DNA of 64,000 bases from Tetrahymena elliotti 4EA (Eukaryota; Ciliophora; Oligohymenophorea; Hymenostomatida; Tetrahymenidae). Location: positions 135,163 to 199,162 of the forward strand of contig JH720350.1 in the NCBI GenBank assembly GCA_000231825.2. Direction: 5' to 3'. Both the position numbers and the translations under genes were made by a program. This document shows, piece by piece, positions 1 through 13,500 of the stretch. Positions within the stretch are counted from its first letter, which is position 1, and each line of letters opens with the position of its first letter. Under the pieces are notes generated by a model. The model made no database searches. It was not told where the DNA came from and worked only from the letters and a program-made list of their open reading frames with translations.

Positions 1-167
1 AGTAGCATCAAATCAGAGGCATCAGATTCTTCAGTTTTTATTCTTTTGGACTCAATTTTATCGCCATTACGGTTAAAACCTCTTGATCTTGATTATTTAT
101 TTGATTAAATCCCTTATTATTTTATGGTTATAGGCTTTAAATACTACTACTAAAACTCCGCTTTCAT
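1..167 (-). CDS. 5' end of an unrecognised protein gene, cut by the window edge
   Basis: Read on the complement with TAA/TAG as Gln, an ATG at 167 opens 55 codons without TGA and runs off the left edge. The start is MKAEFQQQYLKPITIKQQ, followed by a basic, Ser/Arg-rich stretch (RSRGFNRNGDKIESKR) and then an acidic patch (TEESDASD). The codons are richer in G and C than the flanking spacer, which supports coding. No domain is recognisable in so short a piece; it looks like a disordered N-terminus. The 1.8 kb upstream (168-1962) is free of genes and would hold its promoter. An intron in the visible part is not needed to keep the frame open. Confidence 0.5.
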
Positions 168-1962
168 TTGATAACAAGCAAAGCAAACTGACTTTTCTTT
201 AATTAAATTATTTTAGTAAATAGTATATTGTTTTAAATGCACTTTTAGTTCTTTTTTCTTATGATTAAGACCACTAATAATAAATTAATTATACGTCTTA
301 ATATGAAAACTAACTATTTATTATAGATTTTATGATTGTTTTTTATAATCAAATTGTTAAAGTATAATAAATGTTTTTTATGTTTCTAATTTTTAAAATC
401 AACTACAATTATGAAATCAAAAGATTATAGTACTTGACAGAAAAAAAAAATTTCTAAGAGCCTCTTAAGAGTTAATGTATTTAGGAATTAAATATTTCAG
501 TAAGAAAAATTATTAATCTGAAATATACATTAACTTATCTAGGATACCAAGGGATTTGTTCAAAATTTAATTAAAAATTTAGCTTACTTTCTTTTTTATA
601 ACAAATTCAAAGCCAAAACTATTTAAAAACACCAACAAATTTTAATGATTAATTTTTATTTATTTCCCTTTGTTTAATTAATTCTTTTATTTTTTGGTTT
701 ATTTTACATTTGTAACCAGATAAATTAGTTTTCACTATTACTAAATAGACTTTATTTCAATAAAAAATAAACAATTTCTAATTTTATGTTTTAATTTACT
801 ATTATAACTCTAATCCTAGATACTTTCTCTATTTTTTCAAAGACTGTTTCCTTGCTAATTCCATTTTTGTATAAAATCACATTGATTTTAAAATCCGCTC
901 TATGTATTATTGTAACTATTTTGAGTGATGAATCAATCGCAAGTTGACTTGTTCATAAAAATGCCGTAAAACCAAATAATAAATACTCTAACAATAAAAA
1001 TTCATATTAATTAATTATAAGTCCATTACATAAATTTAATTTAAAGTCAATCTATAAAAATTTACTTGATTTTTATTTTAAATTTTCCAAAAAAAGGAAA
1101 TACTAATTTATTTACAAATCTAAAAACTTTTTTCGTTTGAAAATCAATAAATTTTACTAATTTAATTGCTTTTCTAAACTGTATTAAATAAATTCATAAA
1201 AATAATTATTATCTTTTTAAATCTCAATGTTTTAAAATAATTTATCAAGTTTTTAAAAACATTTTAAAACTAATCAGTTATTTTAATTTCTTTTTATTTT
1301 GTTTCTTTTATAGAAAAATCAAATAATTTAATTATTAGAATGGTTATACAGAAAAGTACTAAATCTAAATAAATCTTTATGAAATGCATAAAAATTAAAG
1401 ATTATTTTTTTATTCTGTAAAATGATAAATAAAACTTCTTAAATCAAAAACTTAATTTAAATAATTTAGTATTTAAACTGTACCAACTGTCCCAAAAATA
1501 TTTTCATTTTCTAAATTTTTATTTAGATTTAGTAGTTAATTTGAATTTTTTTTTTTTAATTTCTTCTGATTATCAACAATTTAAGATATTTAATAAAACA
1601 TTTAGAATGATTAAAAATTGTTTTGAAAAAATGGAAGAATACACATACATTCAGAAATAAAAAATTAATTATTAATCAATAGTTTTCAGAAGATTTTGGC
1701 TTTCACAATTTATATTTAAGATTAATTTAATTATTCTGCCAAATAATTAATTTTTTTTTCAAGAATCAATAAATGAAGATATTTCTAAAAACTAATTTAA
1801 AAAACTTTTATGATAAAAAAAAAATTTGATTGAAAAATGATAAATTGATTGTTTGCCATCTTAAGAAGATTATACACTATAAATTTATAAAACTTTTTAG
1901 AAAAAAATATTTGTCTTTGAAATTAGAGATGGAATTTGATTTTTTACTATTAAACTAATTAA
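168..1962. other. AT-rich spacer, no gene seen
   Basis: About 1.8 kb of very AT-rich sequence without a convincing frame on either strand under the ciliate code. It separates the divergent start of the minus-strand gene at 167 from the 3' end of the PDH beta gene. The only structure noticed is an interrupted inverted repeat at 471-534. Confidence 0.6.
471..534. repeat. Interrupted 17-bp inverted repeat
   Basis: The right arm ctgaaatatacattaac (518-534) is the exact reverse complement of gttaatgtat (471-480) joined to atttcag (494-500). The left arm is split by 13 extra bases (481-493), and 17 bases separate the arms. A transcript could form a stem with a bulge. It may also be chance in AT-rich DNA or the scar of a small element. 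Confidence 0.35.
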
Positions 1963-3835
1963 TCACTTATGGCCAACTAAAGTTTTTTTAGCAGCATTAA
2001 CAATGTTTGCAACACTGGGAAGACTCATAGTTTCTAAGTTAGGAGCATAAGCGAGAGGAATATCTAAACCACAAATTCTTTCTAAAGGAGCATCTAAATA
2101 TTTATAGGCAGTAGATTCGAAAATCAAAGCTGAAATTTCAGCACCAATACCGTTTTAAGGCCATCCTTCTTCTACAGTAACAATTCTATGAGTTTTTTTG
2201 ATGGAATTTATAATAGATTCTCTGTCAAGAGGTCTTAAAGTTCTTAAGTTGATAACCTTGTTAATAAAGTAAAATTATTAAATTTATTTAATTTTATCAT
2301 TCATTAAATTACTTCAGCACTGATTCCTTATTTCTACAATTCTTCAGCAGCTTCAAGACACATACCGACAGGCTTAGAGAAGGAAACCAAAGTAACATCA
2401 GTACCTTTAATAATATTTATTCAATAAAAAAATGCTTAATTTAGATGTAAATGATAAATAACCTTCTCTCATGATCTTAGCCTTTCCGATAGGAAGAACA
2501 AAGTCTTCTTTAGTGACACTTTCAGGAACAGAGAAACTTTTACCATACATAATTTCATTTTCTAAGAAAACAACTGGGTTAGGGTCTCTAATGGCAGCCT
2601 ATATAATTAAGGAAAGAATAAATATGGTGTTGAATTATTATCCTGTAATCTTATAATAAGTTACCTTTAATAAACCCCTTGCATCTTCAACATCATAAGG
2701 AGATAAAACAATTAAACCAGGGCATGAAGAATACCTAAAAATTATTTGAAAATATATGAGTAAATTAAGTGCATTAATGTTTGTATATAGAGATATTTTA
2801 ATATTATCTCATCATTAATTAAAAAAGGTGTTTAAAAAGCATATTATTAAAATATTGCATAAAGTGCTTACTAATTATCTAAAAAATGTAAATCTTATTA
2901 ATTTTTTCATAGAAATTACTATTTGTAGAATATCTTTTTCAACAGATATTATTTATTTATTTATTGATTAACTTATCTATGTATACATGTATTTATTCTT
3001 TGTCAAATTAATCTTATTTATGTAGATTTTTGATATTCTTACTCATACTAAAACTAAACAAATATGCTTAAAAATTTCTTAATTAAAACTTACCAGGCAG
3101 CATAGCATTAGGAGTGTTGAGCTGCAACAGCTGCAGCGGGTCCATTAAGACCTCTGAAAACAATTTATGTATGTAAATCACCATTACTCATGTATCTTAA
3201 CTTAGCAGCGCTGTTAATGATATGGTCAATAGCTTGCATTGCAAAGTTCATTGTCATGAATTCAATAATTGGCTTTAAACCATACATAGAAGCTCCTACA
3301 CCAATACCAGCAAAACCTAATAACCATTTACAAAATAAATATCATGTTTTACTATCAACTTTCAAAATAGAATGATTAATATAATTTTAAGCTAAATTTA
3401 TTCTATTTATAATTTCTATGAATTACCAATTTCAGAAATAGGAGTATCTACAATTCTGTTGGGACCGAATTTTTCAAGTAAACCTTTTGATACTTTATAG
3501 GCACCATGATAATTAGCTACTTCTTCACCTATATTTTAAGAATTATCATTTATTAATTTCTCTGCTATAATTTCCAGTTTATATTTAATTAAATTTGAAT
3601 AATTTTTTCTCCATTTAATTGTATTTGCTTTAGCTATTTGATTTCACTTAAAAAAATGTTAATATATGTATTATCTACCCATTAAGAAAACATCAGGGTC
3701 ACGAGCAATTTCGTCAGCCATAGCTGATTATAAAGCATCTCTAACAGTCATAGTTACCAACTTTTCTTCCTATTTCTTTCCATGAGTAAATTTGATAGAA
3801 GGAGTTCTTGAGGAAGAAAAATATTTAGCAGTCAT
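1963..3835 (-). CDS. PDHB: Pyruvate dehydrogenase E1 component, beta subunit (mitochondrial)
   Basis: This is the beta subunit of the thiamine-diphosphate-dependent E1 enzyme, which decarboxylates pyruvate and passes the acetyl group to lipoyl-E2 in the mitochondrial matrix. Seven exons joined on the complement (introns 2257-2312, 2405-2462, 2599-2664, 2735-3093, 3317-3426, 3529-3678) give exactly 358 codons, the usual family length. Diagnostic stretches in order are [102 protein letters not shown] and [17 protein letters not shown]. The last of these separates it from most branched-chain E1 beta subunits. The start at 3835 gives [16 protein letters not shown], a short Ser/Arg/Lys-rich leader compatible with mitochondrial import; no upstream in-frame ATG was found, but an extra 5' exon cannot be excluded. 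Confidence 0.93.
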
Positions 3836-4930
3836 AAGGAGACTTGTGCATTTCTAAGAGGACTAATTTTATAAGATAAACAAAAATGATGAAACAATAT
3901 TAATCTATTTAGCATTGAATAATGTGAAAGAATCTTAATAATAACTAGAGAAAATTATCACTTTGTATAAAGTATGAAGCATCTTTTTAGCAATATTGAG
4001 TAATGTTTGTAATATGTTTGTTTGTTTATTTGTTTGTTTGTTTGTTTATTTATTTGCTTGTTTGTTTGATTAAATAATAAGCTATAGTTTGAAATTATAT
4101 CCTTAAGAATATTTAAGATATTAAAAGAATTGTAGATCTATTCATTATCTATTTTTTATTTTGAATGCATAATTTTTTTATTTGCAAATTTGTTTGTTAT
4201 TTATTTCCCTCATAATTCATCTAAAAGACTAATATGCTTCTCTATATCGCAATAGATCAGATAATAACTCTCCTTTCCAGTTTATATTAAAAATTATACG
4301 TAATTTCATATTTGCACTAGTTATTTGCTAAGTAGACTTTGAATAATATCACTTATTTACTCATTAATAAATCTATTTTTTATTTATCTTCCATCTTTTA
4401 TTTAAAAACTTCTTTTAAATAAATTTAACTATCTAGCATTTATTCTTGTGAGAATTAAACTGTCAAATTTTAGAAATATTCAGATTTTCCAGCATTAAAT
4501 ATGTTTCACCTATTTATCTCTACAAACCATTATTCAAAATTTATTCTAAAAATGCTCTAGCTCTCCATTTTAAAAATGAAAAAAAAAATAATTGAATTTA
4601 TTTAATCAGAAAATCATGATTACAGCTTTTGTAAATAAATATTTAAAACTTCAATTTGTGTATACAGTCTTAATGTTAAGAAATTATGTATTAAATTTAA
4701 AAATAAAAAAATGAATGATTTATTTAAAAAGTTTAATTCTAATTAATAAATATTTTAAAAAGAAAATAAAGTTTAATTTTTATGTTTAAAACGACATTTT
4801 CCTAAATATTAGTTAAATTAAGATAAAATCTCAAAAAAAAGGTTTTGATAGATAGTAAATTTCTTTAAATAATTAAAATTAAAGTGATAAAAAATATTAT
4901 TTCATTTTAATGAGTTTGATTTTTAATTGT
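3836..4930. other. AT-rich spacer with a TTTG-type microsatellite
   Basis: No frame of note on either strand. It lies upstream of the PDH beta start, so it would contain that gene's promoter. A (TTTG/TTTA)n run occupies about 4017-4068, roughly 13 degenerate tetranucleotide units on the plus strand. Confidence 0.55.
4017..4068. repeat. (TTTG)n microsatellite with TTTA variants
   Basis: About 13 tandem tetranucleotides, mainly TTTG with interspersed TTTA and one CTTG, in the spacer upstream of the PDH beta gene. A simple length-variable repeat with no sign of coding. Confidence 0.8.
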
Positions 4931-6780
4931 TAAAGAGTTATTTTAGGTGTAAAGTTAGATTCACTCACTTATATTTATTTACTATTATTGGTAGAGCTAG
5001 AGTTGGAAAAAGTGCTTATTTTTATTTGCTGCAGTAATAGAGTTTAATATTTTAGAAATAAAAATTTCTGGTTAAAAAATAACTCAATCTACTTTAGCAA
5101 AATACAGTTTTAAAAATTTTTAAACCCATTTAAAAATATGCTATTTAGCTTTTATTTTATTTAAAAACCCTAATTCATTGTAAAATTTATTAAAGATACT
5201 ATCATTTAATTTTAAATTATTCTACAGAAATATTATAATAATTTTCAAAAACTTTCAATTATTGTAAAATAAAATCAAAATTTTTTTATTAGAAGGTAGT
5301 TTAGATTAAAATTTTTTTAGTAGAAGATAGTTTAGATTAAAATTTTTTTGTAAGATTTTTGCAGCTATCAAAATAAATTAAATTAATTGAAGAGTTTTAA
5401 AAACGTTAATTAATTTTTTAAAATATTTTTTATTAATAATAACTCATTAATTTCAATATGTATTCTAAGAGAAGAGTTTTTTAGGTTTCTGTTTATTATT
5501 TATTTTTTCACTAGTAAATTTGACTAATTATTTTTTATTAGTTTTATTTTGCTCATGAAAGTATTCCAAAGCATAAGTTAATTTTATATTAGAATGAGTT
5601 CGTATCAGCAACTTGGCAAATATTTAAGCTGATTGTAAATGATTTTCTAAAATAAAGTATTAATTCATATTTTATTGAGAAATTTTTGAGTTATTTTTAT
5701 ATAATTGTATATGATATGTTTTTACTGAAAAGAGAGCTACATATTTTATTCTCAATTTAAATCTAAATCATTGATATTTATTTTATATAAAATAATTTTG
5801 AGAACATAAAAAATTAAATCATCTTCTTTAATTATTTAAAATTTTTTGAATTTTAATTTGATGGTATCAAAAAATAGGAATTTGATTTCTTTATTAAAAT
5901 TTTTAAACTGATAGATAACTCCTTTTTCATGCATTCAGAAAAAATAAACTTGTTTAATAAGATGTATCCTTGTCAAATTCGATAGAAAAAGCAAATAAAT
6001 CCTCAATCTAGTTTTAAGAGTTTATTAATTTATTTCTTATTTAGAATTAAATTTGATTAAAATTAAAACTAATATCAACAAAGTTTTAACACATTTACTA
6101 ATTTCAAAAATATTGATAAATTTAACTTGTCTATTTTTAATAGTGCTATTAGTGTTTTAAACAAAATTTAATCAGAAAAAATTTTAAATATTTTACATGT
6201 TTATTATAATTAAAAAACCAAAAAAATATTAAATATTAGATCTTATTAGAAAGTAATACATTATTTATTAATTGATTGATTTCATAAAATATTCTATCAA
6301 TGATTAAAAAGAAAGAAAGACTTAAAAACAAATATTAAAATTTTTAAGATTTAAATAAAAAAGTTATTTCATATTTATTTTCTCAATTACTAACTAATGG
6401 GAAAGTTATATTAATTTAATAGAAGAAGAAAACAAACCATCAATAAACTCTTTGGATGATCTGAATAGATTTATATTTTTATTTTGTAGAAATCAATAAA
6501 TAAATTTCAATTTAAAAATTTTAGGGGATTTTATTCTAAGAAAAAATATTTATGAGAAAGATATGTAGTTAATAAAATTTTATGTTTCTGATTAAAGATT
6601 TAAATACTTTATTAATTTATATCTAAGCTTTTAAGACTATTTCTATGATATTAAATTTAGATTATGCTAATAAATTTAAATTTTGTATTAGAATTAATAC
6701 AAAAATCTAACAATCATTATGAATAATTTCTGTAGTAACAATATATTCATTCATTCTTACAATTTGAAATAAGTGTGAAA
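4931..6780 (+). pseudogene. Possible decayed P-loop GTPase-like gene
   Basis: At 4984-5019 the plus strand encodes TIIGRARVGKSAYF, a Walker A motif (GxxxxGKS) preceded by beta-strand-like hydrophobics. This arrangement resembles the guanylate-binding-protein class of large GTPases, which are abundant in ciliates. A plausible continuation (EFNILEIKISGQK) is in another frame, so the two pieces are out of phase unless a splice was missed. Further on, about 6370-6770, one frame stays open for over 120 codons and contains WESYINLIEEENKPSINSLD. No G3 or G4 motif was found and no consistent exon chain could be built. The call rests mainly on the P-loop; the rest may be chance open sequence in AT-rich DNA. 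Confidence 0.25.
5277..5349. repeat. 31-bp tandem repeat, about 2.3 copies
   Basis: Two adjacent 31-bp units (5277-5307 and 5308-5338), each beginning aaaattttttt and ending tagtttagatt and differing at only a few positions, are followed by a partial third unit of 11 bases. They lie inside the possible GTPase-like remnant. Confidence 0.75.
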
Positions 6781-6990
6781 TTTTTAACATTAATTGTATA
6801 TGTTTTTTAGGTTCCCTCCTTTTTTATATTTATTATATCTTATTTTTTAAAAAAGATATTTTTTAATTTTTTTTAGGGCTCTCACTCAATTTTTTTTTCG
6901 CGATTTCCTTTATAAATTTTTTTGTGTTTTTTCTTACCTTTTTTTTAGAGATTCTCTTGTTAAAAATAATAACATTCCTATTCAAATTGA

Positions 6991-7527
6991 CAGTATTTGC
7001 CTTTATAGAGTTAAGAGCTAATTAATAATTGGTATATAGATTATGGATGCAAATTAAATGAATAAATCAATGATGAATTAGCTACTTTGATAAACATATA
7101 GCGTATAGATTGGATTAGATGCAAATTTGACATTAATCATAAATGAAAAAATACTGGGAATCAATTAAAAAATATCAATCAATCTGAATTTGTCTTTGGT
7201 TTGAAATAAAATAAAAGAAAAAAAGAATCTATTAAAAACATCTTTGCATATGAATTCCAAAGTGGACAGAGCAAAGGAAATCGCCTCAGATTTTCGAATT
7301 TTTTTTAGATTGAGTAAAATAATTTTAAAGCATTCATCACCTCATTATTGCCTTCTCAAACATCTTAACTTGAGCAAAATTTGAGATTTACTCATGAATT
7401 TCAGTCAAAAATTTTTTTTAATTTTTCCTCATTTTCCTCTTAATTTATTGAATTATTATTAATGGCGGATAATTCTAAAGAATTTGTCATAAAGTAAAAA
7501 AGAAAGGAATAATTATTAGAAAAATGA
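6991..7527 (+). other. Open frame interrupted once by TGA, just upstream of the first TRRAP gene
   Basis: One plus-strand frame is open from 6991 to 7524 except for a single TGA at 7144-7146. Before it lies INNWYIDYGCKLNEQ and LATLINIQRIDWIRCKFD; after it come QSEFVFGLKQNKRKKES and SGQSKGNRLRFSNFF. Composition is more coding-like than the flanking spacer. There is no ATG in the first half, and the only in-frame ATG in the second half is near the end (7462, MADNSKEFVIK). The terminal TGA (7525-7527) overlaps the proposed TRRAP start ATG (7524) as ATGA. It may be an exon of an unmodelled gene, a decayed gene, a TRRAP leader or chance. No family was recognised and no GT..AG intron removes the TGA cleanly. 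Confidence 0.3.
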
Positions 7528-10500
7528 GTTAAAAAAATATTTTTAATAATGTAGAGAAGGGCATGGTGATATGAATTGTAAAAAGTGACAACTTAAATCA
7601 TTTATTTTTCTAAAATTAATAAAAATAGAACAATATTTATAGGAGGACCATATTAAAAATGCAATACAGTTTCTTGAAGTAGATTTAGCAAATCACGAAT
7701 AGGGAAGCGGAAATAACCCTTAAAATAATAGTAGGGAGAGTGGCAAGGTTTTTATAGAAATAGTTGATATAATTTTACCAGCTTACATGGAAATTTTAGA
7801 ATAATCACCTATGCAATATGAATACAATTAGGTGTAGCGCACTCGTTTATCAATATTAGAGTTGCTAAATAAATTTTTTGTAGTTAGAAATTAGCAGACG
7901 AATGTTCGTTTATATTCTTTATTATTAGATATTGTTCGTAGAGATAATGAGACAAATGCGAATTGTGCAACTAAAATACTTCATGAGTTTATAAAATAGT
8001 TAACAGAATAAATAAATAACTAGCATGCAACTATTTCTTAAAAAATGATTGATTTTGGCATCGAAAATCTTTAAAATGCATATGCAACACTCCACTAATT
8101 TTAATAGCAGTAGTAGGAAGAAAAAATATAGTAATAATAGCAAGAAGGCAATGGGATGTAGATAGAAGAAAATAATTAAGAATAAGCAAATAGCAATTAA
8201 GTAAGCGTAAATGGTAAATAGAATCAATAAAATAGGCCAATGATTGATCCTAAAATAGAGGATTTTCTAAATACCTTAACTGATATTGAAGAAAATTACC
8301 CCAAACTTGAGCAGCTTACAGATGATGTTTATAAAGTTTTATGTGATAAATCCAAGCTTATTTAAGAATTAAGCTAAAACTACAAAGACCCTTAGTTTAA
8401 TGTTTATAAAGAATCAAATATTCCTTCGTCTTCTTCTTCAAGCAAGAAAAACCCTAGACAGTAGCAACAATAGTAGAACACTTCATCTTAAAGTTAGGTT
8501 AATTAATAGCAATAATCAAGTTAAAGTCAATAGCAGGGTAATCAACCAGATAAAATTATTCCAAGTCCTTTGTCTTTGCAAGTTCTAAGTTAGCTTCCTC
8601 ATACTTTTATCACAATTGCTAATTTAGACCTACAACCTTTTTGCAAGCTATGCTAGAAATTCTAAGGTATTAAGCAAAATGCTCTCCAAGAAAAAGATGA
8701 AAACAATTAAAACAATAATAATTTGAACTCATCTGCTATGGTTGATGAGAGTAATCAAGGAAATAGCAGCAACAATAACAATAATAACAGCCAATAAAAT
8801 ATTTAACAAAAAAGCTATAATTTTGAAAATTTTAACAATTAATTAGTGAAATAAACTAAAGAAATGATTAATAATATCATCAAGGGATTTGCAGACCTTA
8901 AAATTTAAGAAATATATGAAGAATTAGGTAAAAATATCACTCAAGAACTTATTGTTATGCTCACAAAAATGATTAAATTTTTTACTATTCTGATCAAGAA
9001 AAATGATGATATTTAGCAAAGAGCTATTTTTAAAAACATGAATAAGCAGGTTTTAGAATAAATTTTAGACACTGAGAAAGTTATTGAGTGTGCCATCAAT
9101 TTGGTTGACAAATGTCCTGAGGAGTTTTATTAGTAGAGAATTGATACAATTTAAAATTTGAGAAACCTCATTTTTTATAAACAAGGTAAACTGAAGCTGA
9201 AGTATTGGTAATAGCTTTACTAGGAATAGAAGATAGTTGGAAGTGTTTAGTTGATAAGCATATATGGGAAGAATTAATTGTAAAATTATCTTCTTGAGTT
9301 GTATAAAAATCTTAATTCAGAATTTTCTCGTTATTACATTAATTCAATTCAGCAGTAATCGATTCGTATAAATGATATCATGACTATGTAGCAGATTATT
9401 TTTAGCTAAATTGAGACATTGATTAAAAATATATTTGATAATTAATTATACATATTTATGCAAGAGAGATCTCTTGATTTACTAAAGGAAGTATTGAGAA
9501 ATTTCATTACTTTTAACATTAATAGCAAGCTCCCAAATGAAGTTAAAGTATTCAGACATAGCATTTTAATGAAGGTTGTGCATGCCATTTAAATGAAATA
9601 CAAAGAAATTAAGAGAAATTTCTAATCAATAAAACGCTACATGAGTTAACAAGAAAATAATTAGAGCAATATCCAATCAATCTAAAACAAGAAAAGTGAA
9701 AATAAAAAAGAAGATGAATAAAATGACTAGTCAATGTAAATCGAAGAACCTCAAAATTAAAAAAATGAGAGAGATAATTTATAAAAAGAAGAGATAAAAG
9801 AAAAAGTAATAAACTAGTTGCATTTAAATTAAATGCCTATTGCTAACTTACCAGATTACGATGATAAGGAATGGTAGAAAAGACGTATAGATTTTATTAA
9901 GAACAATAACATAAACATAGAAAATAATCTGTAAAGCTTGTAACATTTACAATTCTATTACTTTGAGATATACAACTAAAAGGAAACTCTCTTCTTTAAT
10001 GGAATCAAAATTAAAAAGAATATTGACAGATAATTTGTTAGAGATATAAAAAATAAAATTGTTGAATATCTAATTGATATTTAAAGAGATATTTAAAGCA
10101 TTTTTTTCAATGAAAATAGAGAGGAGGAATTTATCAATTTTACTTAAAAGTATAAAAACGCAAATCCCAAGCAAATTGAGCAAAGAAAAGCATAATTAAG
10201 TATGTATACTACTTTAAAGAAAGAATAAAGAAATATATTTAGAAAAATTCTTAAAAATGGTCTCGAAGTTTTTGAATTTTTCCATGATTATGAGCACACT
10301 GCAAACAAGACAGCTGAATAAGGTTCCTAAAGTAGAAAAAATCATTTATTATTTTTCATGTAGAATTTCGCCTTAATTAATGATAAGATCTCTTTCAAAG
10401 ACATCTTTGAGCCTAATATGGATACTATTTTTAAATATTTGTTAAAGTACAGTGACTGTTCTGAAAATTGCATGAAAAACTTAATCATAGAGCCTTTTAT

Positions 10501-13500
10501 TATTGAAAAATAAAAATTGTAATTGCCCATGCAAATGCCAAATAATTAAACCATTGAAAATTCTCATTTGGCCTAAATTTTGATTATTTATCTTATGCAT
10601 AAATTAAACACTAACATAGAAAACATAGATCCCTTCAGTCCCTTCTATGAGTATAGAGATAAGTATTTCACTCGCATATAAAGTATTATCAAAATACCTC
10701 TTAGAAGTTTTGTGCGTCTCTCAGACTACGAATTCGTCTACACATATTTTAGATAAATTGTTATTTTCTTGATTAAAAAATCTCACACTTCTCAATATCC
10801 TTTAGAATACCTTCAGATCTTAAGGTAAACAATATTTTTATAATCTATTTTTGTTTTTTCAGTAAATTTAACTAATAGATCTTTTGAAAAAAAAGAATGA
10901 TTTCTTATTCAAAATATTTTTTATTCTTAAATTAATTTATTTTTTAAAAAAGGACACTTTTTAAATGCTTTTTATCACCAAATGTAGAAAGTCAGCCACT
11001 TGTCAATAATCTAATGAACTAATTTTTTAGTATCTGTAATAAATCAGAAGATGGCAGTTAGAGTTCATCGTCATCTTCATCCTCTTCATCTAGTTAGTCT
11101 TAATCCTCTTCTTCTTAAGCTCAGTAGGATACTCAATACTAAAATATTAACATTATTGAAAACCTTGTTGCACTTTATGACACTGATATCCATGAAGTTA
11201 AAGTTATTGTTTGCGAATTGATTCTTTTGCTTCCCCTAAAAGTTAGACATATTGTTGCTAAAACAAAAATTCTTGGTCGCCCTTTGGTTAAGGCTCTATC
11301 ACTTTTAGAATAATCAAATACCGTTCGCTCATTGAAGACTATTGAAAGCATTTTAGGTATTATTTATAAAATAAAAATATTGATTGATATAATATTTGAA
11401 TAATAAAAATAGGATATTGCACTCATGAAGAAGTTCAGCACTTTTTTAATGAAAATAAGGATGAGTTAATCGAAAAACTTTATGAAATAATTTATGAATA
11501 AAGAATCATCGAAGAAGTTAGAAAAAAGCCCCACATATACCCTGATACTCATTCAATTGTAATTTAAAAAAATTTAAGAAAAGAGCCTTAAAAATTAACC
11601 TTTTTCTAATTTGGTAGGATAAAAAGATATAAAATGATCCAGCAGTTATTGCTTTGAAACTTCTAGGAAGAATGAATCATTTAACAAGATCAAATAAATT
11701 CTAAGAAAAGCTTTAACATGATATTAAAAACTAAGAATATCTTGATAAATTTTATATAAATATTTAAATGAATAATCCCTAATAAGATACACTAAATCTT
11801 CCTTTAAATGAAGTTATTTTACACTCGATTGATATTTTTAATAAAATTATAGATAATTTCTACTGTCAAACGGTAAGAGGAAATTCTACTTTATCTGCTT
11901 TCTGTATTCTCAAGATTGCTTTGTTTTAATTCTTCCCTGACTCATTATTCAAAAATAGCTCCGTTTCTAACTCATAAGCTGCTGGTAACTTCTTTAAGGT
12001 AAGATTTTTTGCTTATTATTTATTCACTATTAAAAGTAATTTATTTTATCATATCAATAGAATGAAATGGAAAATGTATTTGAAGAAAAAGAACTACCAA
12101 CAAAAAAACTCTTCTAGACCCTCAATTAATTAAATTAAAATGAAGATAAAATTTAAGAAAATGAAGGAATCTTAGATAAAATATTAAAAATCTTTTTTGA
12201 AATAGTGGGTATTGATCAAAAGTTGACAACTGGTTTCTCTATTATAAATAGATTTAAAAAGGAATCATAGAAAATATTAGAAGTATTAAATAAGACTATT
12301 TGTATTCTTTATAAGACTAACAAAGATGAAGCCTTCAAATATCTTAAGGCCATAACTCTTAATGGTATTAGAAGTGTAAAAATGAAAGTTATTTTAACAA
12401 GAGAAGAATTGCATTTATGCAAAGACTAAATCTGTGGATAAATTGAATTTATATAAAAATTCTTCAAGAACCAATAAGAATATCTCAAAGATGCTAACAA
12501 AGTTAGCTATGTTGAATTCTAAGAATTTTATTTGAAATCTATTTTAAAAGAACTTTTAAATACAACAAATTAAAATAAAATCTATGGTCTACAAGTAATA
12601 TTGTTAGACTTTATTGAAGAATACATCCATGATCAAACTTTCCTCCAAAACTAATAGCAAAATGTTATTGAAATAATTAACACTATATTTATTATCTTAA
12701 ATGAAATCCCTGATATTATTAATTTAAAAACAACTAAAGTATCATCGTAAATTCTATCCAAAACACTTAAGTTCTTCCGCAAGCACAAAGATAGTTTTGA
12801 AAAAATTGCTTGCAAAAAATTAATAGCCATATTCTTTAATAACTTGTTAAGTTACAGAGAGTTTGCTCACACTTTGGCAAAAGATTGTCTACTTAATATT
12901 TCTTAAATCCACAAAAAAAATTTAATAGATCTTTTTTATTGGAGAATGGACACTAGTGAATACGAAGACTCTCCATTTACTTCTGGTAGCAACATGTTAG
13001 ACTCTCCTTATCTTACATCTATCCCTAACACCACCAATAGCTCCTAATCTTCATATTCTTTTAATGTTACTTAGCATCCTATCAGTAAAATTATCGAAAA
13101 TATGCAAAATACTTTCCTTGGCTCATTATTGATGAAAATTAAAACCTCAATATAAAACTTCTCTCTCACAAACAACAATTTTGAAAATATAAAATAAATG
13201 AAATACATCTCAAACGTCTACAAAACTTTAGAATTCTTAATCTGCACTGATTAAAACCGTCTCCCATTCAGAGTACTTATTAATGAACCTCCCTAATAAA
13301 TACCTACAGAAGAATAAAATTCATTTTTCAATGAAAAGTATTATAAGTTTGATCCTGATATTGTAAATATCATATAAAGTAGTGATATCATTATAGCGAC
13401 TAACACAGAAAAAATGTCAAAGCATGTTAAAATTATTATTGAAAATACTAAACCAGCAAATCCTCCTGCTGCTTAAAATGCTCCCAAGTAAGTTGAAGCT

